A stretch of DNA of 35,927 nt, taken from positions 1 to 35,927 of the forward strand of contig CAMWYR010000020.1 of assembly GCA_947178505.1 (NCBI GenBank), given 5' to 3'. Under the pieces are notes generated by a model, which had not been told where the DNA came from, made no database searches, and was given only the letters and a program-made list of their open reading frames with translations. Within the stretch, counting starts at the first letter, position 1. The number at the start of each line of letters is the position of its first letter. The stretch comes from an uncultured Muribaculaceae bacterium. Lineage in GTDB: Bacteria; Bacteroidota; Bacteroidia; Bacteroidales; Muribaculaceae. Position numbers and translations under genes: made by a program. This document shows positions 17,185-23,814 of this stretch, piece by piece.

Positions 17185-17242
17185 CAAATAAATTAATAAG
17201 GCCGGCAGCCCCGAAGAGCTGCCGGCCTTATTAATTTATTTG
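17185..17242. terminator. Perfect 25-bp bidirectional terminator
   Basis: Arms 17185-17209 and 17218-17242 are exact reverse complements with an eight-base loop. A GC-rich core (AAGGCCGGCAGC) is flanked by an A/T-rich outer stem, so each strand reads a GC hairpin then TTATTAATTTATTTG. It lies between two convergent genes and can serve both. Confidence 0.93.
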
Positions 17243-17254
17243 TTGCGGAATTTC

Positions 17255-17704
17255 TTAATAATCAATTCCGAGGAAGTCGCCCTGAGCGTTGAAGCGGTAT
17301 TCAAGTCCGTTGACGAGAGTTGCCTCATAGCCATAAGTCTCGCGGCTCATTTCATTGATTCCGACTCCGGCGGCGTTAGCGGCAACGTAGGAGTCGATAG
17401 CCGAAGGATAGAAGCCGGTGGGTATTGTCTGGTTGGCGGGAGCATCCACATCTTCCCATAAGCCCTGAGCATCGAAATCTACCTTATGGCCGTTGGAGAG
17501 CACGACCTCATACTCATTCCTGTCCTTAGTGACAGTAGTGACCGACACGCCGGCATAGTATGTATCAAGGAATGACTTGGCCTGAGCCGGAAGCACACTC
17601 ACCTCAAGATGCTCCTCATCCTTGTCATTATCACTGCATGCGGAGAGCGAAACTGCGAATAGCCCAATTAAAAACAAGGGCAGAAATCTAAGAAATTTTT
17701 TCAT
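17255..17704 (-). CDS. PepSY-like surface lipoprotein
   Basis: A 149-residue lipoprotein. The signal ends in the lipobox LSAC with lipidation at C23. The acidic stretch SDNDKDEE right after the cysteine resembles the Bacteroidetes lipoprotein export signal that sends lipoproteins to the cell surface. The mature part has two similar halves (YEVVLSNGHKVDFDAQGLW and YEATLVNGLEYRFNAQGDF), the pattern of PepSY-like (PF11396-type) proteins. Function is unknown; PepSY domains are often thought to inhibit peptidases. I chose MKKFLRF at 17704 rather than the in-frame ATG three codons upstream. TTGGTCAAT, a motif also found before the aminopeptidase gene, lies at 17719-17727. Confidence 0.8.
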   Translation of the reverse strand: MKKFLRFLPLFLIGLFAVSLSACSDNDKDEEHLEVSVLPAQAKSFLDTYYAGVSVTTVTKDRNEYEVVLSNGHKVDFDAQGLWEDVDAPANQTIPTGFYPSAIDSYVAANAAGVGINEMSRETYGYEATLVNGLEYRFNAQGDFLGIDY

Positions 17705-17818
17705 AGCAATCAATTAAGTTGGTCAATCAAATATGTGTTATCATACGTAAAACAAGCCAAAAAGGCCATTGGTTGCCATCTTCTCAAATAAAAAAAAGCA
17801 CAAAACCAAAGATTTCCA

Positions 17819-18553
17819 CTACTTGCTGCCGCGGAGGCGGGCTGCCTCCTTCCTCGCTTTCTCGAGATCCTTCCTGAATTTCTTATCGGCATGCAGCCGG
17901 GCCACGAGCGCCGCACCGACGAGACGCCCGGCATCGACATCACTCTGGAAATGCGCACCGCAAATCACGCGGCTCTGCCCGAACTCATAGCCCCGCTTCA
18001 TGATCGCATTCTGTGCGTCAGGATTCAGTTCGGCGAGAAGAAGCGCCGTTGCCCAGCCGATAGAAGTATGCCCCGACGGATAACTGCCGTTCTTGCGCAA
18101 CCCCTCCTCATGATCGGGGGTAGCCGACGGCTCATTATATACCATAAAGGGGCGCGGACGCATGTAATGATTCTTGGCAGCACGGCATGCGAGATCGCCG
18201 GCATCCTCCTGCATTCCATATATCAGGCGGCAGATATTCGGGGCATTCTCCGGGGTAAGTTTGGCGCCGAATGCCTCACTGAAGGAGCGGTCGAGCCATC
18301 CCTTCGAGAGGTCGGCATCAACCACAGCCTGACGGCCGCGCGCTCCGTCGCGCTGCGCCTTTCCCCATTTATACTGCTCGCGGTCGTAGGCATAGCGCAT
18401 CGAGGCCGTATCGGGCGGGGTAGAAAGAAAATACTGGCTGTCGAGCACCTGCACAGGCACCAGATAATAACGATCCGGATCAGTGGTATGATCGCCCGCA
18501 ACGGCGCCGAAAGCTGTCACACACAGCAGCATCCCAAGAAATAATTTCTTCAT
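17819..18553 (-). CDS. phoN: Class A nonspecific acid phosphatase (PAP2 superfamily)
   Basis: Periplasmic phosphatase that releases phosphate from a broad range of phosphomonoesters. The 244-residue product has a signal peptide ending near AGA and the full class A signature: K127 and R134-P135 (KNHYMRPRP), PSGH at 159-162, and SRVICGAHFQSD at 194-205 with R195, H201 and D205. H162 and H201 are the expected catalytic histidines. I chose MKKLFLG at 18553; the open frame runs 22 codons further upstream, but those would precede a normal signal peptide. The gene name is by family. It shares its upstream region with rpsU, transcribed the other way. Confidence 0.9.
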   Translation of the reverse strand: MKKLFLGMLLCVTAFGAVAGDHTTDPDRYYLVPVQVLDSQYFLSTPPDTASMRYAYDREQYKWGKAQRDGARGRQAVVDADLSKGWLDRSFSEAFGAKLTPENAPNICRLIYGMQEDAGDLACRAAKNHYMRPRPFMVYNEPSATPDHEEGLRKNGSYPSGHTSIGWATALLLAELNPDAQNAIMKRGYEFGQSRVICGAHFQSDVDAGRLVGAALVARLHADKKFRKDLEKARKEAARLRGSK

Positions 18554-18578
18554 GTCTGTCAGTTTTTTTGAAAAATAT

Positions 18579-18609
18579 TTTGTAAATCGGTTAAGTTTCA
18601 CTAATTTTG
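18579..18609 (+). promoter_or_regulatory. Promoter of rpsU
   Basis: TTTG at 18579-18582 is followed after 19 nt by TAATTTTG at 18602-18609, a full consensus match. The predicted leader is about 145 nt. The -33 box lies only 26 bp from the acid phosphatase start codon, so the two transcription units overlap divergently. Confidence 0.75.
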
Positions 18610-18701
18610 CACGCTGCAAGGTATAGCGTACCGCGCATTCCGCAGAAATAGCGGGCCACGCCGCGCCAAGCTCCGGATACTTACATAACGCTACGGGAGC
18701 G

Positions 18702-18709
18702 CAAAGCTA
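18702..18709 (-). promoter_or_regulatory. Possible -7 element for the acid phosphatase gene
   Basis: TAGCTTTG on the minus strand matches the TAnnTTTG element, but no TTTG is seen 19-21 nt upstream. It would give a leader of about 145 nt that runs antisense to the rpsU leader. Confidence 0.4.
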
Positions 18710-18760
18710 TCCGAATTTCCCGAAAAACTGATAAACAATCAAAATTAATATTCACAAAAC

Positions 18761-18952
18761 ATGATTATCGTACAAGTAAAAGAGAACGAGAACATCGAAA
18801 AGGCATTAAAGAAGTTCAAGCGTAAATTCGAACGCACAGGCATCATCCGCGAGCTCCGTGCGCGTCAGGCATTCGAGAAGCCTTCCGTAACCAACCGCAA
18901 GAAGATGGTGAAGGCTGTTTACGTTCAGAAGCTGCGTCAGGCTGAACAGTAA
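18761..18952 (+). CDS. rpsU: 30S ribosomal protein S21
   Basis: Ribosomal protein bS21, a small basic protein near the 3' end of 16S rRNA. In Bacteroidia it helps hide the anti-Shine-Dalgarno sequence, which fits the lack of Shine-Dalgarno sites in this window. The 63-residue product starts MIIVQVKENENIEKALKKFK and is rich in Lys and Arg. The start follows an A-rich stretch with no Shine-Dalgarno, unlike the extended Shine-Dalgarno reported for rpsU in some Flavobacteriia. The next gene is xerC, a common Bacteroidales order. Confidence 0.96.
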   Translation: MIIVQVKENENIEKALKKFKRKFERTGIIRELRARQAFEKPSVTNRKKMVKAVYVQKLRQAEQ

Positions 18953-19054
18953 TCCGGCTCTTTCACTTATGGCATATACACATCGGTGTGACGGCTTTAT
19001 GCAGTCATACCGATTTGCCGTACCCCTGCGTCTCAAATCCAGATACGCTCCGGC

Positions 19055-20011
19055 ATGATAGATTCTTTCCTCTCTTATCTTGAAAGCGAGCAGCGCGACA
19101 GCCCGCACACGATCGAGGCCTACGGCCGCGACCTCCGGCAGTTTGCCGACCGCTATTCGTCGGGCTCTTCACTCGACTGGACGCTCGTGAGCGAAAGCGA
19201 CATCCGCACATGGATCGGCGAACTCGCCGACGAGGGAATGGCCGCGGCCACACTGCGCCGGAAAGCACAGAGCTTACGCGCATTCTACCGCTGGGGGCGC
19301 AACCGCGGACTTTTCACTCACAATCCCGCTGCCTCGCTCCCACTCGTGAAGAAGCGCAAGGAACTCCCCACTTTCGTGAAAGAGCAGGACATGGAGAAGC
19401 TTCTGAGCGAAACGCCCGAAGACTACCGCTCCATGCGCACCCACATCGCCATCACCATTCTCTATTCATTAGGGTTGCGCCAGGCAGAACTGCTCGGACT
19501 CACGGATGCCGATCTCAGCAGCGATCGTCGCGAACTGCGCGTGCGCGGAAAGCGCAACAAGGAGCGCGTCGTGCCGGTGCCACCGGCATTAGCTTCTGAA
19601 ATCGAGGCATGGCAACGCCTCCGCGATGCCAACGCTGGAGAGCTTCCCCATCCCAGACCCCTGATTCCGGGCCGCAACGGGCCTCTATCCAAAAATGCGC
19701 TCTACTGCCTCGTGCGCGACGGGCTTGCCGGGGTTGCCACCTCCCGCCGCTCCCCCCATACGCTCCGCCATACGTTTGCCACCTCGATGCTCAACCACGG
19801 AGCCGACCTTGACGCCGTGCGCGAGATGCTCGGCCATGCATCTCTCCAGACCACCCAGATCTATACTCATCTCAGCCCGCGCGAACTGCTCGCCAATTAC
19901 CGCGGAAGGCATCCGCGCACGATGCCGCAAGCATCTCCGGAAGCTACCGATGCCGGTATTAAGCCACGCTTGCCGAAGTCGGTTAATAACGATAATCAGG
20001 AGTCAAACTAA
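19055..20011 (+). CDS. xerC: Tyrosine recombinase XerC
   Basis: Site-specific recombinase of the XerC/XerD type that resolves chromosome dimers at dif. The 318-residue product has the N-terminal SAM-like core-binding domain (about 1-90) and the catalytic domain with all active residues: R142 (GLRQAELLG), K166 (RGKRNKER), H235 and R238 (HTLRH), H261 (GHASL) and the nucleophile Y270 (QIYTH). The C-terminal tail after about 285 is longer and less conserved. Position between rpsU and hpf is the usual Bacteroidales location for the housekeeping Xer protein, not an integrase of a mobile element. No dif site was recognised nearby. Confidence 0.9.
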   Translation: MIDSFLSYLESEQRDSPHTIEAYGRDLRQFADRYSSGSSLDWTLVSESDIRTWIGELADEGMAAATLRRKAQSLRAFYRWGRNRGLFTHNPAASLPLVKKRKELPTFVKEQDMEKLLSETPEDYRSMRTHIAITILYSLGLRQAELLGLTDADLSSDRRELRVRGKRNKERVVPVPPALASEIEAWQRLRDANAGELPHPRPLIPGRNGPLSKNALYCLVRDGLAGVATSRRSPHTLRHTFATSMLNHGADLDAVREMLGHASLQTTQIYTHLSPRELLANYRGRHPRTMPQASPEATDAGIKPRLPKSVNNDNQESN

Positions 20012-20032
20012 CAAAGAATAAAAAATTTTTGT

Positions 20033-20040
20033 TATCTTTG
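20033..20040 (+). promoter_or_regulatory. -7 element before hpf
   Basis: TATCTTTG, a perfect TAnnTTTG element, lies about 85 nt before the hpf start. No TTTG is present at the usual -33 distance, so strength or sigma dependence may differ from the other promoters here. Confidence 0.5.
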
Positions 20041-20124
20041 TAAAGCGCTACCGACAATCTGCGGGCGCCTCATAACCACGAGGGGCACAGCCACCTCCGA
20101 AGTCTAACCCTTAAAGCATATATT

Positions 20125-20415
20125 ATGGAGACAAAAATCAAGGCTATCCATTTCGACATCAGCGAAAAGCTCACAGCATTCATAAATAAGAAAGTTGATA
20201 AGATCTCACGCCGTTTTGAGGCTGTGACTGAAGTAGAAGTCGCCCTAAAGGTCGTGAAGCCCGAGACAGCAATGAACAAGGAAGCCTCCGTCAAGATGGT
20301 GATTCCTCAGGCCGCCGACCTCTTCGCGTCAAAAACAGCCGACACATTCGAGGAAGCCATTGATCTTTGCCTGGCCGCCCTCGAACCTCAGCTTGAAAAG
20401 AACAAAAATTCATGA
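20125..20415 (+). CDS. hpf: Ribosome hibernation promoting factor (short form)
   Basis: Binds the 30S decoding region and inactivates or dimerises ribosomes in slow growth. The 96-residue product is the short HPF/YfiA type: METKIKAIHFDISEKLTAFINKK at the start, the RRFEAVTEVEVALKVVKPE beta strands, then the helix DTFEEAIDLCLAALEPQL. It lacks the C-terminal dimerisation domain of long HPF. Its stop overlaps the mltG start by 4 nt (ATGA), suggesting translational coupling. In other Bacteroidales hpf is commonly followed by tRNA genes and tuf; here mltG follows instead. Confidence 0.93.
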   Translation: METKIKAIHFDISEKLTAFINKKVDKISRRFEAVTEVEVALKVVKPETAMNKEASVKMVIPQAADLFASKTADTFEEAIDLCLAALEPQLEKNKNS

Positions 20416-21506
20416 CAGACAATCATCACCGAGCCTCCCGGCCCTCCCACAGAGAAGGCCGGGAAGCCCACCCCGCCGCGCCAAAACGAACCGGGCGCCT
20501 GATGCTCTATCTTCTACTCGGCCTGACCGTCATCATCTCGCTCTTTCTGCTCTTCCTTTATCCGATAGTCATGGATAAGGCAGACCACGAGGCAACAATC
20601 AGAATCCCGCGTAACGCCACGAAGGATCAGGTGTATGACTCGATCAGCACTCATCTTGGCGACGAGTTCGCAACACACGTGATGCGCACGGCCGGAATCC
20701 TCCACTCCGACGTGTCGACACGCCACGGCATGTATGTGATAAATAAGGGCGACAACGCCCTCTCAGCGGCCAGAAGGCTCACTTCCGGCGGCCAGACCCC
20801 CGTGCGCATAACTATCAACGGATTCCGTAGTCTTCCGCTCCTTATCGAGCGCGTAAGCCGTAAGATGGAATTCCCCGCAGATTCGCTCCGCGCTGTCCTC
20901 ACCGACCCCTCATTCATGGCAAAATACGGGCTTACTCCCGAACAGGCGCTGGCACTCTTTATCGATGACACGTATGAAGTCTACTGGACCACAGATGCAC
21001 GCTCAACAGTGGAAAAAATAGGCAAGAACTATCTCTATCTCTGGAACGAGCAGAACCGGGAGATCGCAAGGGAACTCGGAGTGACCCCGGCAGAAATGAT
21101 GATTGTGGCCTCAATCGCTGATGAGGAAACCAACGTCGCTGAGGAAAAGGGAATCATCGGCAAGCTTTATCTCAACCGTCTGCGCAACAAGATGCGGCTG
21201 CAGGCCGATCCTACCGTGCGGTTCGCCATCGGCGACTTCACAATCCAGCGTATCTCCAAGGAAGACCTGAAGAAAGATTCCCCTTACAACACGTATCTAC
21301 ACTCCGGCCTTCCCCCGGGCCCGATCCGCACCACCGGGATGACCACCGTGAAGAATATCCTCCGTGCGGCCCCTCACGACTATCTTTATATGTGTGCCAA
21401 AGAAGACTTCTCGGGCAGACATAATTTCTCTGATAACTATCAGGACCATCTCGACAACGCCGCGCGCTATCAGGCAGCCCTCGACCGACGGGGCATCCAC
21501 CGATAA
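20412..21506 (+). CDS. mltG: Endolytic murein transglycosylase MltG
   Basis: Inner-membrane lytic transglycosylase that cuts nascent peptidoglycan strands and may act as a glycan-chain terminator. The 364-residue product has a basic, His/Arg-rich cytoplasmic N-terminus (1-29), one membrane helix at about 30-53 (LMLYLLLGLTVIISLFLLFL), a LysM-like region, and the YceG catalytic domain with ASIADEETN at 233-241 (E238/E239 align with the catalytic glutamate region), LQADPTVRFAI and the YNTYLHSGLPPGPI segment. It overlaps hpf by 4 nt and precedes a DUF4421 gene. Confidence 0.92.
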   Translation: MTDNHHRASRPSHREGREAHPAAPKRTGRLMLYLLLGLTVIISLFLLFLYPIVMDKADHEATIRIPRNATKDQVYDSISTHLGDEFATHVMRTAGILHSDVSTRHGMYVINKGDNALSAARRLTSGGQTPVRITINGFRSLPLLIERVSRKMEFPADSLRAVLTDPSFMAKYGLTPEQALALFIDDTYEVYWTTDARSTVEKIGKNYLYLWNEQNREIARELGVTPAEMMIVASIADEETNVAEEKGIIGKLYLNRLRNKMRLQADPTVRFAIGDFTIQRISKEDLKKDSPYNTYLHSGLPPGPIRTTGMTTVKNILRAAPHDYLYMCAKEDFSGRHNFSDNYQDHLDNAARYQAALDRRGIHR

Positions 21507-21539
21507 TGTTTTTCTTCTTTAAGCACTAACGTCTGAAAT

Positions 21540-22694
21540 ATGAAGAGAATCCTGCGGATTTTATTCATTATGATTATGCTTTTCCCCTCCATCGCCTATT
21601 CCTCTGAATGGGAATTGGAGGGAGAGATTATTTTACCCGAACAGTCCGCTATTGAAGAGGACGATTCGCTCACGCTGCGCGAGGCGCTCCAAGACTCCTG
21701 GGAAACATTCAGAGACACACGCCAGATTTCCTTCAAGGATTCGCTGGTGAAGTATCCGAAATTCATTAAATTCTGCCTCAATATATATAAGTGGTTCGAT
21801 AAGAACCTTAACACCTACGACCCGGAATATGTCGGGCCCACCGGGAAGAACGGTAAGGTGCGCCTGGTGTCGGACAATTGGGTTGACTTCAATTCGTTCC
21901 GCTTCAAAAACATCAGTACGCTCGGATTAGGCAGCAACCTCTACTGCAACCTTGGAATCCAGGCCAACTATTCGGTGCTCAGCGTCGGCTACTCGGTAGA
22001 TCTCAATTCGGCCTTCACGGGCAAGAAATCCCACCGCAAGAAGACGCGTTTCGGCATCAGCATGGCTCGCGCCTACCTGGAGGCTTACTACTGGCGCAAT
22101 ACCGGCTCGACCAACATCACTCACTTCGGCAATATGTCGATGGGCCAGCTGCGCGATCTGAAATTCGAAGGACTTAACTCAAAATCGTTCGGTTTCTCAG
22201 GATTCTATATCTTCAATTTCAGGAAGTTCAGCTACGCGGCAGCCTACAACCTCTCGAACTATCAGCTGAAGAGCGCCGGGTCGTGGATAGCGGGAGTGAC
22301 GGGTACGTTCTACGACTGCACTCTCGACTTCACTCAGCTTCCACCTTCGATTGGATCGCAGACTCATTTTCCGTTCGACTCCTACCGCGCCGATTATAAC
22401 GCACTGAGCATCACAGGAGGATATTCGTTCAACTGGGTGCTTGGAAAGCACTGGCTCTTCAACACCACTACTCTGCCCGGACTCGGGCTGGCGATATCCT
22501 TCTCCGACTCTACTCACGGACGCCGCGGCGACCTCTCAATGTCGCTGCGTCAGCTCAATTCTCTAACCTATACTCACCGGCAGTTTTTCGTCACGGCTCT
22601 CTCCAACTTCGATATAAATCTCCTCGTCACCCATACGATCGCATTTTCGTCGGGCCAGGAGACATTCCAAGTGTCGACAGGCGTAAGATTCTGA
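21540..22694 (+). CDS. DUF4421-like outer-membrane protein
   Basis: A 384-residue exported protein. A signal peptide (MKRILRILFIMIMLFPSIAYS) is followed by an acidic segment and then the region NTYDPEYVGPTGKNGKVRLVSDNW, which resembles DUF4421 proteins of Bacteroidales. The rest alternates short hydrophobic strands with aromatic caps (GLGSNLYCNLGIQANY, SFGFSGFYIFNFRKFSYAAAYN, SITGGYSFNWVLGKHWLFN) and ends VSTGVRF, with a terminal Phe as in outer-membrane barrels. No enzymatic motif is seen. It starts 33 nt after mltG and lies 27 nt before ribD. Confidence 0.75.
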   Translation: MKRILRILFIMIMLFPSIAYSSEWELEGEIILPEQSAIEEDDSLTLREALQDSWETFRDTRQISFKDSLVKYPKFIKFCLNIYKWFDKNLNTYDPEYVGPTGKNGKVRLVSDNWVDFNSFRFKNISTLGLGSNLYCNLGIQANYSVLSVGYSVDLNSAFTGKKSHRKKTRFGISMARAYLEAYYWRNTGSTNITHFGNMSMGQLRDLKFEGLNSKSFGFSGFYIFNFRKFSYAAAYNLSNYQLKSAGSWIAGVTGTFYDCTLDFTQLPPSIGSQTHFPFDSYRADYNALSITGGYSFNWVLGKHWLFNTTTLPGLGLAISFSDSTHGRRGDLSMSLRQLNSLTYTHRQFFVTALSNFDINLLVTHTIAFSSGQETFQVSTGVRF

Positions 22695-22721
22695 CCTCAT
22701 AACATCGAAAAAAATTCTGAT

Positions 22722-23648
22722 ATGACTCAACAGGCTCTTGATGAGAAATATATGCGCCGAGCCTTATATCTTGCTCGTCTCGGGGCGGGCCACGTATCTC
22801 CCAACCCGATGGTCGGAGCCCTGATTGCAGGCCCCGACGGCCGGATCATAGGCGAAGGATTCCACCGACGTTTTGGAGAAGGACACGCCGAAGTCAACGC
22901 AATGGCCTCCGTAAAGGAAGAAGATCTTCATCTGATTCAGGCATCGACCATCTATGTGACTCTCGAGCCCTGCTCCCATTATGGCAAGACTCCTCCCTGC
23001 GCGGAGATGCTCTGCCGGCAGAGAGTGAGACGCTGCGTCATAGGCACGGGAGATCCGAATCCGAAAGTATCGGGACGCGGAGTGCGTATGATGCGTGAGG
23101 CGGGAATTGAAGTCACCGAAGACGTGCTACGCGATGAATGCCGGGCACTCAATAAGAGATTCTTCACGGCCCAGACCAAGAAACGACCCTGGATTCTTCT
23201 CAAATGGGCTGAAGACGACCATGGCCGTATGTGTATGCCCGACGGCACGTCCTTAGCCATTTCCACGCCGTCGACGAAAGCCCTCATGCATTCCGAGCGC
23301 GCACTCTGCGACGCCATTCTTGTGGGCACCGACACGCTGCTCAACGATAATCCCACCCTCACCACGCGTCTCTGGCCCGGACGGAGTCCGCGCCCCGTCG
23401 TGTTTGACTCGCCCCGGCTCTCCGACCCGGCGGTGCGCAGCCGCCTCAAAGTGTTCAGCCGTGAGCCGATAATCCTCGACCCGGTCCTCCCCCTTGAGGA
23501 GAATATGAAGATCCTATTTAAAGATTATGGCATCACATCGCTGATGGTGGAAGGGGGGCGCCGGCTCCTTGATTCCTTCATAAGAGAGAATCTCTATGAT
23601 GAAATGCGCGTAGAGCGCGTGCAGAAAAAGGCTCTTAAAATTCCTTAA
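22722..23648 (+). CDS. ribD: RibD riboflavin deaminase/reductase, short at the C-terminus
   Basis: Bifunctional enzyme for two early riboflavin steps: deamination of the pyrimidine and reduction of its ribosyl side chain. The deaminase domain is intact: H55 and E57 (HAEVNA), C84 and C93 (PCSHYGKTPPC). The reductase domain from about 150 has LLKWAEDDHGR, DAILVGTDTLLNDNPTLTTR and SLMVEGGRRLLDSFI. The chain stops at residue 308, soon after LYDEMRVE, where RibD proteins commonly continue for some 30-50 residues. The DNA after the stop is AT-rich and I see no leftover coding frame, so this looks like a genuine short C-terminus rather than a fresh frameshift. Whether the reductase still works is uncertain. 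Confidence 0.9.
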   Translation: MTQQALDEKYMRRALYLARLGAGHVSPNPMVGALIAGPDGRIIGEGFHRRFGEGHAEVNAMASVKEEDLHLIQASTIYVTLEPCSHYGKTPPCAEMLCRQRVRRCVIGTGDPNPKVSGRGVRMMREAGIEVTEDVLRDECRALNKRFFTAQTKKRPWILLKWAEDDHGRMCMPDGTSLAISTPSTKALMHSERALCDAILVGTDTLLNDNPTLTTRLWPGRSPRPVVFDSPRLSDPAVRSRLKVFSREPIILDPVLPLEENMKILFKDYGITSLMVEGGRRLLDSFIRENLYDEMRVERVQKKALKIP

Positions 23649-23668
23649 AAATTAAATTACATCAGAAA

Positions 23669-23703
23669 TTTGGCGCAAATTTCGGTAATAAATGCTAATT
23701 TTG
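23669..23703 (+). promoter_or_regulatory. Probable promoter of the DUF6242 gene
   Basis: TAATTTTG at 23696-23703 matches the -7 consensus; the nearest TTTG is at 23669-23672, giving a 23-nt spacer, slightly long. The predicted leader is about 105 nt. Confidence 0.5.
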
Positions 23704-23735
23704 CAATTTGAAACCGAAGTATGCGCACTCAAAAT

Positions 23736-23773
23736 AAGGGCGCGTCAGGCTTCATAAAAGTCCATGCGCCCTT
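23736..23773 (+). promoter_or_regulatory. Leader hairpin before the DUF6242 gene
   Basis: AAGGGCGC (23736-23743) pairs exactly with GCGCCCTT (23766-23773), leaving a 22-base loop, about 40 nt before the GTG start. No T run follows on the plus strand, so it is not an ordinary terminator; it may affect translation or mRNA stability. Confidence 0.4.
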
Positions 23774-23814
23774 AAAAGCGCGCCTAACATTTTGAATTTG
23801 AACAACTTATAGCA

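Noticed and set aside
17761..17818. Possible terminator after the acid phosphatase gene
   Set aside because: Only three- to four-bp stems such as GCC/GGC around a short A run were found; too weak to call.
19055..20011. Tyrosine recombinase as the integrase of a mobile element
   Set aside because: It sits between rpsU and hpf in the usual Bacteroidales location, has housekeeping-type length, and no attachment-site repeats or cargo are seen.
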